Shown here in pieces: positions 36,365 through 45,532 of a stretch of DNA of 64,000 bases (within the stretch, counting starts at the first letter, position 1; each line of letters begins with the position of its first letter). This stretch comes from Rheinheimera mangrovi (GTDB lineage Bacteria > Pseudomonadota > Gammaproteobacteria > Enterobacterales > Alteromonadaceae). The stretch covers positions 2,649,501 to 2,713,500 of the forward strand of contig NZ_CP034683.1 in the NCBI RefSeq assembly GCF_003990335.1, in the 5' to 3' direction. The notes under the pieces are model-generated. The model ran no database searches and had not been told where the DNA came from. It saw only the letters and a program-made list of their open reading frames with translations. The translations under genes were made by a program, and so were the position numbers.

Positions 36365-38101
36365 TTAGTGGCCAGCTGCTATGCCTTCACGACGCGGATC
36401 GGCAGCACCTTCTAAGTGATCTTTTTTAATTTCTATCGCATGAATACCGCTATTTAAATCGGCCAATTTCGGTTGGTAACCCAGTTCAAGCAATGCCGGA
36501 ACCAGCTGGCTTAAGTTGGTGTTCTGCTCAAGCACTAAGCCGTCATTTCTGTGGGTAAAACGCGGTAAATTGGCCGCTTGTTGCACATCCATTTTCCAGT
36601 CAAGCACCGCCACCAGATTTTGCGCCACGTAATTAATAATGCGGCTGCCACCCGGCGAGCCTGTGATATAAAGCAGCTTACCATCCTCGCCAAACACCAT
36701 CACAGGAGCCATTGAAGAACGTGGTCTTTTGTTTGGCTGCACTCGGTTGGCCACCCAATATCCATCAATTTTCGCTTGCAAGGAAAAGTCCGTCAGTTGG
36801 TTATTCAGCAAATAACCATTCACAAATAGTCCTGAGCCAAAGGCATTTTCAATACTGGTGGTCATACTGACCGCATTGCCTTTACTGTCCACCACAGATA
36901 AGTGACTGGTATTGGCAAATTCAATGGCTTTACCCGAGGCCAGAGGTTCAGCCCCTTCAGGCTCACCTGCCTGAGCTGGCGCACCTTCAGATGAGGTCAG
37001 CAAGGTGGCACGTTGTTTCAGATAATCAGCGGCCAATAAGCCTTGCACCGGCACTTTGACAAAGTCCGGATCGGCAGCAAAACGCTCACGATCAGCAAAA
37101 GCTAACTTACCTGCCTGACTGATTAAATGGATGGCTTCAACCGAATTAGGTTGGAGTTTGGCCATCGGCTGATGTGCCAGCATGCCCATCATTTGTAATA
37201 CCGCTAAACCACCTGAGCTTGGCGGCGCCATGCTGCAAATTTTAAACTGCCGATAAGGTACACAAATAGGTGTTCGCTGCCTCGGCTTGTATGAAGTTAA
37301 ATCGCTGAGACTAATGCTACCGGCGTTAATTGGAGCCTGTTGCACTGCGGCTACCAGAGCTTTGGCATTATCGCCCTGATAAAAGGCCGAACTGCCCTCT
37401 TTGGCAATTTTTTGAAGTAAAGCAGCATAGTCTGGATTTTTCCGGACAAAACCTGCTTTAAGCCACTGGCCTTCAGGTTTGAAGTACGCCTGACTGGCGC
37501 TGAATTTTTCAACACTTGGCGTCCAGCCGCCACTCAATAAACCAGCCAGGCGTGGCGAGACGACAAAACCCTGATCTGCAATGTGGATAGCCGGAGCAAA
37601 AAGTTCTGCCCAAGGCAATACCCCATGCCGCTGATGCGCCAGCTCCAGTGCCTTGATCACGCCTGGAACACCCACAGATTTACCGCCGACAAAGGCATCA
37701 CGCCAGCTCATCACCTGGCCGTTTTGCACAAATAAGTCTGGTCCAGCAGCAGATGGCGCAGTTTCGCGGCCATCAATAGAGGTTAAGCTGGTTTTTTGTT
37801 TATCCCAGTGCAGCAAAAATAAACCACCGCCTATGCCCGAGCTTTGTGGCTCCACCAGCCCCAGCACCAGTTGCATCGCGATAGCTGCATCGACAGCACT
37901 GCCACCTTTAGCAAGGATCTGCTCACCAGCTTTTACCGCCAAAGGATTGGCTGCTGATGCCATATAATGTTTGGCTGTGGCCAGTTGTTTTTGTTCTATA
38001 CCAGTAGTGGCTTCAGGGTCAGTTATTGCGGCAAATGCAGTGGAGCTACTGAACAGCAACGCAGCTGTCAGGACCCGAAGTGTGAACTTTGTAATGATCA
38101 T
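36365..38101 (-). CDS. ggt: Gamma-glutamyltransferase
   Basis: 578 residues with a signal peptide (TAALLFSSSTAFA). It is a periplasmic N-terminal nucleophile enzyme that self-cleaves and hydrolyses or transfers the gamma-glutamyl group of glutathione. The autoprocessing Thr is in NTSHLSVVDSKGNAVSMT (near 396). Substrate-binding motifs AIAMQLVLGLVEPQSSGIGGG and GSPGGSRIINYV are intact. Releasing Cys-Gly from glutathione would feed cysteine use. Upstream is the divergent rhombosortase gene. Confidence 0.95.
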   Translation of the reverse strand: MIITKFTLRVLTAALLFSSSTAFAAITDPEATTGIEQKQLATAKHYMASAANPLAVKAGEQILAKGGSAVDAAIAMQLVLGLVEPQSSGIGGGLFLLHWDKQKTSLTSIDGRETAPSAAGPDLFVQNGQVMSWRDAFVGGKSVGVPGVIKALELAHQRHGVLPWAELFAPAIHIADQGFVVSPRLAGLLSGGWTPSVEKFSASQAYFKPEGQWLKAGFVRKNPDYAALLQKIAKEGSSAFYQGDNAKALVAAVQQAPINAGSISLSDLTSYKPRQRTPICVPYRQFKICSMAPPSSGGLAVLQMMGMLAHQPMAKLQPNSVEAIHLISQAGKLAFADRERFAADPDFVKVPVQGLLAADYLKQRATLLTSSEGAPAQAGEPEGAEPLASGKAIEFANTSHLSVVDSKGNAVSMTTSIENAFGSGLFVNGYLLNNQLTDFSLQAKIDGYWVANRVQPNKRPRSSMAPVMVFGEDGKLLYITGSPGGSRIINYVAQNLVAVLDWKMDVQQAANLPRFTHRNDGLVLEQNTNLSQLVPALLELGYQPKLADLNSGIHAIEIKKDHLEGAADPRREGIAAGH

Positions 38102-38156
38102 TATTTTTCCTACCTACGACAGACCCTTACCTTACCTAGTCGGGCCAGTTGGATCA

Positions 38157-38849
38157 ATGACTGATCAGCCTTTTCACGCTAAAAGCCTTGACCTGAAGCG
38201 ACGAATGCTTTTGCATAGCAGCAATTTGATTCTGTTGGTGATGCTGTTGATGAATTTTCGCGCTTTTTCGTCTTTTCAGTGGGGTATGCTGGTTTTTGTG
38301 TTGTTGTTGGTGATACTGCATTTTCTGCCTGAGAGCCTTCGCTCTGTACTGGAATATCACAGAGCTGAACCAGAACAAGTCTGGCGCGCCGTAACGGGCC
38401 ATTTGCTGCACAGCAACCACTGGCATTTGGTGATGAATCTGGGCGCTTTGCTGTTGATGCTGATGCTGCATCAGTTGTATTACAGTCTGCACTCTTTTGC
38501 GCTTTTGCTAGTCTCTGGTTGCATAGGTATCAGCGTACTTTTGTATCTGTTCAGCCCTGACATTCAGATCTATGTTGGTTTATCCGGTTGGTTGCATTGC
38601 TTTATTACCGCCGGTGCTTTGCTTGATATCAAACACAAGGTCCAGTCCGGCTGGCTTATTTTGCTGGGTGTGATTGCCAAAGTGGCCTACGAGCAATGGC
38701 AAGGGCCAGATACAGAGCTGGCCGCATTAATTGATGCCAATGTAGCCATAGATGCTCATTTGTATGGCGTGATCTGTGGGTTGCTGCTTGGGCTTGTGTT
38801 TGTCTATGTGACTAGCACAAAGCCTGCAGAAAATCAGCTTCAGCGCTAA
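38157..38849 (+). CDS. rrtA: Rhombosortase (rhomboid-type intramembrane protease)
   Basis: 230 residues from ATG 38157; the frame is open upstream, but that part overlaps ggt antisense. About six TM helices. Family motifs: GHLLHSNHWHLVMNLGALL (conserved H and N) and the serine site VGLSGWLHC, with a C-terminal DAHLYGVICGLLLG carrying the catalytic His. Rhombosortases process the GlyGly-CTERM tail of secreted proteins in gammaproteobacteria. No GlyGly-CTERM tail was found among proteins in this window. The 3' end overlaps the next convergent gene by 38 bases. Confidence 0.9.
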   Translation: MTDQPFHAKSLDLKRRMLLHSSNLILLVMLLMNFRAFSSFQWGMLVFVLLLVILHFLPESLRSVLEYHRAEPEQVWRAVTGHLLHSNHWHLVMNLGALLLMLMLHQLYYSLHSFALLLVSGCIGISVLLYLFSPDIQIYVGLSGWLHCFITAGALLDIKHKVQSGWLILLGVIAKVAYEQWQGPDTELAALIDANVAIDAHLYGVICGLLLGLVFVYVTSTKPAENQLQR

Positions 38850-39498
38850 AGCTCATCAGCTCACCACTTTGTGGATGAGTAAACTCCAATACAGCAGCAT
38901 GCAGTAATAACCTGCTGCTTTGTTGTTGCTGTGCTGGGCTAGCATAAAATGGGTCGCCTAAAATCGCATGTCCTATGCTTTGCATATGCAAACGTAACTG
39001 ATGTGAGCGCCCTGTCACTGGCTCTAACTGCACCAAAGAGGCCCGGTGTTCAGGCAAGAGTTTCAGCACCTGGTAATGCGTGACAGAGGCTTTACCGTCC
39101 AGACTTATTTTATATAAAGGTCGGTTTTCCGGATCTGCTGCTATAGCTTTATCCACAGTGCCTGCTGCAGGAGTCGGCACACCAGAGACCACAGCCTGAT
39201 AAATCTTTTTTGTCCCTCTGCTTTGAAACTCTTTGCTGATCGTCGACAAGGCTTTTTTGGTTAAAGGCAACACCAGCAAACCTGAGGTGTCGTAATCCAG
39301 ACGATGCACCACAGCAGCAGAGGGAAACTCGTGTTGTACGCGGCTGATCAGGCAATCCTGATTCTCCGGATGGCGGCCAGGTACAGTAAGTAAATGCGCA
39401 GGTTTATTCACCACCAGCAGGAATTCGTCCTGATACACCAAAGTCCAAGCCTCTTTTGTGGCGGGCAAAATCGCCAAATCATCAATCGCAGTTTTCAT
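38812..39498 (-). CDS. RluA-family pseudouridine synthase, paralogue 1
   Basis: 228 residues. Catalytic motif HRLDYDTSGLLVLPL with the conserved Asp; also LVVNKPAHLLTVPGR and PVTGRSHQLRLHMQSIGH. It converts uridine to pseudouridine in rRNA or tRNA. It is divergent from a second, closely similar enzyme starting 119 bases away. Which RNA site each modifies cannot be told from sequence alone. Confidence 0.92.
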   Translation of the reverse strand: MKTAIDDLAILPATKEAWTLVYQDEFLLVVNKPAHLLTVPGRHPENQDCLISRVQHEFPSAAVVHRLDYDTSGLLVLPLTKKALSTISKEFQSRGTKKIYQAVVSGVPTPAAGTVDKAIAADPENRPLYKISLDGKASVTHYQVLKLLPEHRASLVQLEPVTGRSHQLRLHMQSIGHAILGDPFYASPAQQQQSSRLLLHAAVLEFTHPQSGELMSFSAEADFLQALC

Positions 39499-39617
39499 GG
39501 CCTAAATAACTAGATACAAAGTTGGCGCTAGTATGCCAGAATTGCAGCTATAACTGCAGTAGCTATATCTGTACTGACCATTTGTACTAGCTAATTGAAC
39601 TAACTAAGAGTAAGTGG

Positions 39618-40277
39618 ATGCAAAGGCCTTTTGTATATAACCCACCAGCAGATCCCTTGCTGGATATTTTGTATCTGGATAAAGACATTCTGGTGGTGAA
39701 TAAGCCCAGTGGCTTATTAACCAATCCGGGCCGAAGTGAAGATATGCAGGATTGCCTATTAAGTCGGGTGCAGCAACAATTTCCGTTAGCTCAGTTGGTG
39801 CATCGGTTGGATATGAGCACCTCAGGTTTAGTGGTATTTGCCCTGCGTCGTAAGGCAGAAGCTGCGTTAAAACAACAGTTTGCCTCGCGCTCAGTCAAAA
39901 AAATCTATCGCGCCCGGGTCTGGGGAGAAATTGCCGAACAAGGTATGGTCAATGCGCCATTGATTGCCGATAGTACTCAGCCTCCACTGCAAAAAATCTG
40001 TCTGAAAACCGGCAAAGCGGCGCTGACTTATTTTCAGCGTTTAAGTTTTGATGGTCAAAGCAGTTTAGTAGAGCTTAGGCCTGTGACCGGACGTTCGCAT
40101 CAGTTGCGGGTGCATATGCAAAGTCTGGGACATCCTATTTTAGGTGATGCCTTTTACGCCCATGATGACGCTTATGCAGCAGCACCACGTTTATTGTTGC
40201 AGGCTTTGTGTTTAGAAGTGTACCAGCCCTACTCGTCGCAATTACTACGCTTTGAGCTTGAACCGGATTTTGAGTAG
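39618..40277 (+). CDS. rluA: RluA-family pseudouridine synthase, paralogue 2
   Basis: 219 residues, the exact size of E. coli RluA, with LVVNKPSGLLTNPGRSED, HRLDMSTSGLVVFAL and PVTGRSHQLRVHMQSLGHPI. Best match by eye to RluA (23S rRNA U746 and tRNA U32). It lies head-to-head with paralogue 1. Convergent with the S9 peptidase gene; a GC hairpin lies between. Confidence 0.88.
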   Translation: MQRPFVYNPPADPLLDILYLDKDILVVNKPSGLLTNPGRSEDMQDCLLSRVQQQFPLAQLVHRLDMSTSGLVVFALRRKAEAALKQQFASRSVKKIYRARVWGEIAEQGMVNAPLIADSTQPPLQKICLKTGKAALTYFQRLSFDGQSSLVELRPVTGRSHQLRVHMQSLGHPILGDAFYAHDDAYAAAPRLLLQALCLEVYQPYSSQLLRFELEPDFE

Positions 40278-40301
40278 GGTCAGAGCAAAAGCTCTGACCC
40301 T
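40276..40301. terminator. Hairpin between rluA-like gene and S9 peptidase
   Basis: Perfect 11-bp stem AGGGTCAGAGC / GCTCTGACCCT, AAAA loop, no long T-run. Possible terminator for the convergent pair. Confidence 0.45.
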
Positions 40302-40308
40302 GATGCTG

Positions 40309-42762
40309 TTACAACTCTTGTTCGAATAAACGGAAGATACGTTTGTATTCATCCAGCCAGCTGCTTGGCTGACGGAAACCATGTGGTTCAACCGGATAAA
40401 TTGCAGTTTCGAAATTGGCATTTTCATGCTCAATTAACCGCTGTACCACCCGCACTGTATCCTGGAAGAAGACGTTGTCATCGACCATAGGTGCATTAAT
40501 CAACAGCTTGCCTTTTAAGCCTTCTGTAAAGTAAATCGGCGAGCTGCGACGATAGGCGATAGGATCTACATCAGGCGTATTCAGAATATTTGAGGTATAG
40601 CCATGGTTGTAATAAGCCCAATCACCCACAGGACGCAGCGCAGCACCAGCCTGGAATAAATCAGGTTCAGTGAACAGTGCCATAAAGGTCATAAAGCCAC
40701 CGTAAGAACCACCATAAGTTCCTACCCGCTTTTCATCCACATGCGCATTGGCTACCAGGTATTTAACACCATCCACTAAATCCTGAGTTTCTGGCGTGCC
40801 CATTTGGCGGTAAATCGCGGTACGCCAATCACGGCCGTAACCTTTTGATGCACGGTAATCCATATCCAGTACTACATAACCTTTTTGGATCAGCAGGTTA
40901 TGGAACAGATACTCACGGAAATAACCAGACCAGCCTAAATCACTGTTTTGCAGATAACCGGCACCATGGTTAAAAATAACAGCGCGGCGTTTTTCACCTT
41001 GTTGATAATCTTTTGGCAAATACAACTTAGCAAAAACCGGCTGTTTACCATGACTGCTAGGCACAGCTATCACTTGTGGCGCTGCCAGATTTAACGCTGT
41101 CAATTCAGCTGATACGGTATGAGTTAACCGGCTTACTTTCGCTTTTGGCTTATTGTCCATCAGGTATAACTCAGGAGGAGTCACGCAGTTGGACCAGGTT
41201 AGCAGCAGTTTATTTTCATCCGGTGATAACTGGTAATCAGCCGAGCCTTTTAAGGCAGTCATTTGCTCCAGTTGACCTGAGCTTAAAGCCACACGGTAAA
41301 TTTCGTAAATACCTGGGTGGCTGACGTTGCCTTTAAAATACAGATACTGATCGTTTTTGCTCAAATGAGGGTTGCTGACTTCAAAAGTACCAGCCGTCAG
41401 TTTTTTCGCTTCGCCTTTTAATGGCTTGACATACAAATGGGCATATCCAGACTCTTCGGACAGATAATACAAGCTGTCTGTTTTGCTTAACCAGCCAAAG
41501 TCGTTGAAGCTGTAGTTGATCCAGGCATCGTCATGCAAGCGGTGCTGACTGACCAGACGCTTTTTAGCAAAATCTACTGTCGCCAGCCAACGGTCTTTGT
41601 TGTCCCAGGCTTTGAGCATCACAGCAACCTGTGAACCAGAGTTGTGCCACTGAATAGCAGACTGGTTCCAGCTCCAGTCGTTAATTAATTCGATAGCGCG
41701 AGGCGCCTTTTTCGACTGATAGGTTTTACCTTGAGCTTTGGCATTTTCAGCTTTTACGCTAGCCAAAACATCTTCATCAAAACCAGGCAAAGAGTCATAT
41801 TTCAGCTCTGTTGCTTGTTGGGTTTTTACATCCACTAAAAACAACTGCTGTGACGTTGGCTTTTGATCGGCAACACGACGACGCACTTCTTCAGCAGCTA
41901 TATTGCCTGAGGCTGTGATGTAGTTCGGCATAATGTCAGTTTCATCACGCCATTCGCTCTTATCCGCTAAAGCAACCAGTAGCATATCGCCTTTGGGTGA
42001 CAAACTGGCCGAGGCTATACGCTTGGTTTTATCCAGATAGACAGCAGCCGTTGCCAATGCAGGGTTTTGCGCTGCAAGTAGCTCTTGTTGTTCAAATCGC
42101 TCTGTTTTGTTTTTATGCGTCAGGGCCACAAACTGAATCAGCTTGTGTTGTTCCTGCGCCATATAAGTGTCAGCCACTTTAGCTGCTGCAGGCTTATCGG
42201 CATTTTTTAAACTGACCAGTTCAGTCACAGCGCCGCTATTTAAATCCAGCACCTGATAAGTCCAGCCAGAGCGGAACACCAGACGACCATCGGCTAAAAA
42301 CTGCACTTCGTCATAACGGGTCGAGCTGCGGGTCACCTGGGTTAATTTGCCCTGATGTTTAACAAACACATTGCCTTCAAACAGATAAGCCAGCGATTTG
42401 CCATCCTGACTATAAACCGTTTGGGCTGAGCCCATTAAATGCCAGTCCGCCATAGGTACAGTGGTTGCAACAGCGCCCTGCTCTGCCTTTAAGCTATACC
42501 AGTCACGAATTTCTGAACCCTGACGTTTTTGCTGAAAGTACAACTGACTGTTGTTATCTGCCCAGTAAGCACCTTCTGCCGGACGGCCTAACCAATCCGG
42601 ATGCGCCATAATCTGCTCCATAGTAAAAGGCGCATGGGCCGCATTTTCCGGAGCTTTCACGCTGACAGAGTTCAGCTGATAGGTTTGAGGCTCAACTGCA
42701 ACAGCAGAACCGATAAAACTTGCCGCGACAAAAGCCGCTACTAACCATGGTTTTGTTTTCAT
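40309..42762 (-). CDS. Secreted S9 family peptidase (DPP IV-like)
   Basis: 817 residues with signal peptide (AAFVAASFIGSAVA). A long beta-propeller region precedes a C-terminal alpha/beta hydrolase: nucleophile in GTYGGSYGGFMTF (Ser near 685), Asp in NAPMVDDNVFFQ (near 761), His in VEPHGFRQPSSW (near 794). It is periplasmic or secreted and likely cleaves short peptides, perhaps after proline. It is distinct in length and sequence from the S9 enzyme at 15-17 kb, so the genome invests in peptide scavenging. Confidence 0.93.
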   Translation of the reverse strand: MKTKPWLVAAFVAASFIGSAVAVEPQTYQLNSVSVKAPENAAHAPFTMEQIMAHPDWLGRPAEGAYWADNNSQLYFQQKRQGSEIRDWYSLKAEQGAVATTVPMADWHLMGSAQTVYSQDGKSLAYLFEGNVFVKHQGKLTQVTRSSTRYDEVQFLADGRLVFRSGWTYQVLDLNSGAVTELVSLKNADKPAAAKVADTYMAQEQHKLIQFVALTHKNKTERFEQQELLAAQNPALATAAVYLDKTKRIASASLSPKGDMLLVALADKSEWRDETDIMPNYITASGNIAAEEVRRRVADQKPTSQQLFLVDVKTQQATELKYDSLPGFDEDVLASVKAENAKAQGKTYQSKKAPRAIELINDWSWNQSAIQWHNSGSQVAVMLKAWDNKDRWLATVDFAKKRLVSQHRLHDDAWINYSFNDFGWLSKTDSLYYLSEESGYAHLYVKPLKGEAKKLTAGTFEVSNPHLSKNDQYLYFKGNVSHPGIYEIYRVALSSGQLEQMTALKGSADYQLSPDENKLLLTWSNCVTPPELYLMDNKPKAKVSRLTHTVSAELTALNLAAPQVIAVPSSHGKQPVFAKLYLPKDYQQGEKRRAVIFNHGAGYLQNSDLGWSGYFREYLFHNLLIQKGYVVLDMDYRASKGYGRDWRTAIYRQMGTPETQDLVDGVKYLVANAHVDEKRVGTYGGSYGGFMTFMALFTEPDLFQAGAALRPVGDWAYYNHGYTSNILNTPDVDPIAYRRSSPIYFTEGLKGKLLINAPMVDDNVFFQDTVRVVQRLIEHENANFETAIYPVEPHGFRQPSSWLDEYKRIFRLFEQEL

Positions 42763-42889
42763 TGATGTTCTTTTTTAGTGGTGGTTGTAAGCTCTTTATA
42801 CAAAGAAATCCGCAAAAGACCAAGAGCTCTGATCACTGCTTAGGTTTAACGGTTGCTGACAGGCGATAAGCGGATAGGTTGTGAAAAAA

Positions 42890-42916
42890 AAGCCTGCGAA
42901 CTAACGTCGCAGGCTT
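42890..42916 (-). terminator. Terminator of EF-hand membrane protein gene
   Basis: AAGCCTGCGA / TCGCAGGCTT stem with 7-base loop; eight T on the minus strand. Confidence 0.88.
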
Positions 42917-42931
42917 AGTATCAACAGGCTT

Positions 42932-45109
42932 TTAGTTCAGTCTGAACCACCAGAATAGTGCGGCGCCAATTAAAACCAGCAACAAAATCAGCAGGCTGCC
43001 CCATGGCCGTTTTTTCTCCGCAAAAGGGTCAGCCAAACTGCGTTTTGCTCCTGCAGGCAGACGGGCTAAGCCAGTTAAAGCAGCACCAAAAGGTACATTA
43101 ATTTTCGCTCTGGTATTGACGGCCCAGCCATTGGCATCCAGCAATGGTCCGAGGTTACGTCGACGCAGGGTCAAAAATGCCATCAGCATTGAAGGTCCTG
43201 AAATAAGCAGCAACACCCCAACAATAACCAACGGAATTTGCCACCAGGCTAACGAAAAAAGCCCGGCCATCACCGCAGCCAACGCAGTACCAATAGCGCC
43301 TAGTGCTAAACCTAAAGCGGCAAAAATACCGGCAAATTTAGCTATATCAAAACCAGCTGCGGCCGCTGTTGCCCCTGGAGTTGTAGCCGGAATTGGCAAA
43401 GTCGCTGAAGTGACTCCAGTGGTTGTTTTTGCCTCAATATCTTTATCACGCGAGGCTGCAAACTTTTGCAGCTGAGCTTCAATAAAAGCCGCCACTCTTT
43501 TATAAGGAGACCAGAATGCCTGACCGATACTGACTGGCTGAACCACCACTTTGGTCACCATAGCGCGCCAGTCGCGGCCTTGACGGTCGTAAAACACACC
43601 GTTTCTACCTGGCACCATCAGCTCGTCCACATCGCCTGCGGTAAGAGCTGCCACTATCTGTAACGGAGCTTCGCCCTGACGCTCACAGGTGCAATACACC
43701 AGATAACAACCACTAAAAGGCGCCATAGTAGCGTGACGCGCCATATCTGAAACTTTCAGCACCAGCTCGCAGCTGCGTTGATCCAGATACAAGGTACCTA
43801 TTTGGAAAATAGCTTTGTGCTTACGTTGGTAAAAATCACTTAAAGATACAAAGTTACGCAGCAAAGTAACTAAATCACGCTGATATCTGACCAAGCGTTC
43901 CACAGCATCCACATTATCAGCAAAAGTAGAGGCCGCAATGTCCTGAGCAATCAGCGCTTCCAGTCGTTCTTTGCCATCACCTGCGACAATAGCCTGCAAA
44001 CGCTCCAGCTCCAGTTGATGCAGCTTGGTATCAGGTTTAGCTGCTTGCCACAAACGCCATGGTTCTAACTGTTCACAAATCTGCTGCCACTGCTCTGCTG
44101 TCAAATGCGCGGCCTTTTGTTTGCCTTTGACTCCCAATAAAGGCTCCAGCACTGCTTGTTTAAACTCTGCAATGGCTTCAGCCCAGGCCGGATTGACGCC
44201 ATCACCCAGTGGCAACGACTGTCCGGCCGCAATAGCAGCTAAAGGTAAAGCGGCCACATCCATATCGCTGCTACTGATGGCTTTATTACTTAAGACGTCA
44301 TACACAGCAACTGCTGGATTGAGTGCGTCTGTGGCACGATTGTCAAATGCAGCCAACTGACAACGCACAAAAAAGTCATCAACTTTGGCTTTCACTGCAT
44401 CAAATGCAGCGACAGCTTGTGCGGTTTTATCACCCAGAGGACTAAACACCAGATCAGCAGTGCCCCCAGCGGCATGCCACTCCACCACTGCTGCGGCTTG
44501 CTGATAAAAGGCTTCCAGGCTGTCGCTGTGAATACCTTCGCCACCGCTGCGATCCGGTTGGCTACCTTGAGTCTGAATAATTTCAGAAATCAGTTGTGCC
44601 AATTCAGCATCAGAGGTCAGCTCGGCCATCACTACGCCGTCACCGTTAAAATGATGCGGAGAAAACAGCAGCGTCATATCAGCTAAATCGGCAACCTGTA
44701 GTGAGTCGGTTTCGGTTTTACCGGTAATTTCCAACACCCGAAGCGCCGCAGCCTTGAGGTTTGCCCCTTCAGCGTCTTGATCGCGAATAGCGGCTAGTGG
44801 TAAACCCGGTGCTTGAAACATAATTTCCGCGTCTTGCAAACGCTCGCAGCACCAGCGCACAGCGGCAAGAATTTCTGGCACGCGGATTTGACCATCGTTG
44901 TCTGCATCTAATAAAGCTGCAGTCCGATGATCAAATTCAAGGCCTGTGGTAGGACAATTCAGCACAGTCCAGAGTTTTGGATCCAGTTCATGCAGATGCT
45001 GCAAATCTGCTGCAGAATCCAAAGCCACCTGATCAAAACCGCCGGACCGGAAAAAACGCCATTTATGTTGAGACTGAATAGTTGCCAAAGCTTGCTCTCC
45101 CTGAGGCAT
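42932..45109 (-). CDS. EF-hand calcium-binding membrane protein of unknown function
   Basis: 725 residues, no signal peptide. A canonical EF-hand loop lies at 68-79 (D68, D70, D72, G73, I75, E79, in DADNDGQIRVPE). A second, degenerate site (FNGDGVVMAEL) is near 160. A long acidic helical middle follows, then an alkaline C-terminal part with three TM segments, including one near residues 605-660 with a Gly/Ala-rich face and a last helix (SLLILLLVLIGAALFWWF) before the C-terminal RLN. I do not recognise an established function. Calcium sensing at the membrane is an inference from the EF-hand. Confidence 0.8.
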   Translation of the reverse strand: MPQGEQALATIQSQHKWRFFRSGGFDQVALDSAADLQHLHELDPKLWTVLNCPTTGLEFDHRTAALLDADNDGQIRVPEILAAVRWCCERLQDAEIMFQAPGLPLAAIRDQDAEGANLKAAALRVLEITGKTETDSLQVADLADMTLLFSPHHFNGDGVVMAELTSDAELAQLISEIIQTQGSQPDRSGGEGIHSDSLEAFYQQAAAVVEWHAAGGTADLVFSPLGDKTAQAVAAFDAVKAKVDDFFVRCQLAAFDNRATDALNPAVAVYDVLSNKAISSSDMDVAALPLAAIAAGQSLPLGDGVNPAWAEAIAEFKQAVLEPLLGVKGKQKAAHLTAEQWQQICEQLEPWRLWQAAKPDTKLHQLELERLQAIVAGDGKERLEALIAQDIAASTFADNVDAVERLVRYQRDLVTLLRNFVSLSDFYQRKHKAIFQIGTLYLDQRSCELVLKVSDMARHATMAPFSGCYLVYCTCERQGEAPLQIVAALTAGDVDELMVPGRNGVFYDRQGRDWRAMVTKVVVQPVSIGQAFWSPYKRVAAFIEAQLQKFAASRDKDIEAKTTTGVTSATLPIPATTPGATAAAAGFDIAKFAGIFAALGLALGAIGTALAAVMAGLFSLAWWQIPLVIVGVLLLISGPSMLMAFLTLRRRNLGPLLDANGWAVNTRAKINVPFGAALTGLARLPAGAKRSLADPFAEKKRPWGSLLILLLVLIGAALFWWFRLN

Positions 45110-45256
45110 AAGTTTTACCTAGCATAATTCAGAGGCAGAGCAGATACCAAATCTTAAGTTGATAAAGTATTCAAATAACAGCAAAAAAGTATGGGCGAAA
45201 TGAACGCAACCAGGAGACAAAAGTAGCTCCACACTGGCATAAGGCTCCAAAATGGT

Positions 45257-45434
45257 CCGCAGCGATGATGGCCCGGAGGGCGAAGCCGGTTAAAACATTG
45301 CCAATAGTTTGGCTATGTCCGGCGAAGCGCCAGTGGCTCTGCCCACTAGCCGGACTGTTTACAAGGATGTAAAACATAAAAAATCGCCCGGAGCGATTTT
45401 TAACATTGGAGCGCAGCGACGATGGCCCGGAGGG
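45257..45434. repeat. Direct repeats, family C
   Basis: Two copies of CCGCAGCGAYGATGGCCCGG followed by AGGG, 154 bases apart. The second leads directly into the palindrome-plus-terminator element; the first leads into an unrelated GC stretch. Confidence 0.55.
45381..45399 (-). terminator. Distal terminator-like hairpin
   Basis: AAATCGC / GCGATTT with a 5-base loop and flanking A/T runs. Lies upstream in a tandem array with the hairpin at 45464-45483. Confidence 0.5.
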
Positions 45435-45463
45435 TGTTTTACAAGGATGTAAAACATAAAAAA

Positions 45464-45483
45464 GGCCACTTGATAAAGTGGCC
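45464..45483 (-). terminator. Terminator of azoreductase gene
   Basis: GGCCACTT gata AAGTGGCC stem, T-run on the minus strand, about 50 bases past the azoR stop. Confidence 0.85.
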
Positions 45484-45532
45484 AAAGCTTGCAGGAAGGA
45501 GGATGCCTTCGGAGAAAAACGCGGTTTTGCTA

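Larger units (their letters stand above)
45110..45532. other. Gene-free region with tandem repeats and terminators
   Basis: Contains two direct copies of a 24-base word (45257-45280 and 45411-45434; core GCAGCGAYGATGGCCCGGAG), two palindromes TTTAC-aaggat-GTAAA each followed by ATAAAAAA, and two hairpins. ORFs here (for example 45171-45485 minus) are read-throughs of the repeats. Confidence 0.6.

Noticed and set aside
37971..38156. Longer start for the rhombosortase
   Set aside because: The upstream part is antisense to the ggt signal-peptide region and has no membrane-protein character.
45171..45485. Minus-strand ORF of 104 residues
   Set aside because: It spans repeats, palindromes and terminator hairpins; the reading is repeat-derived.
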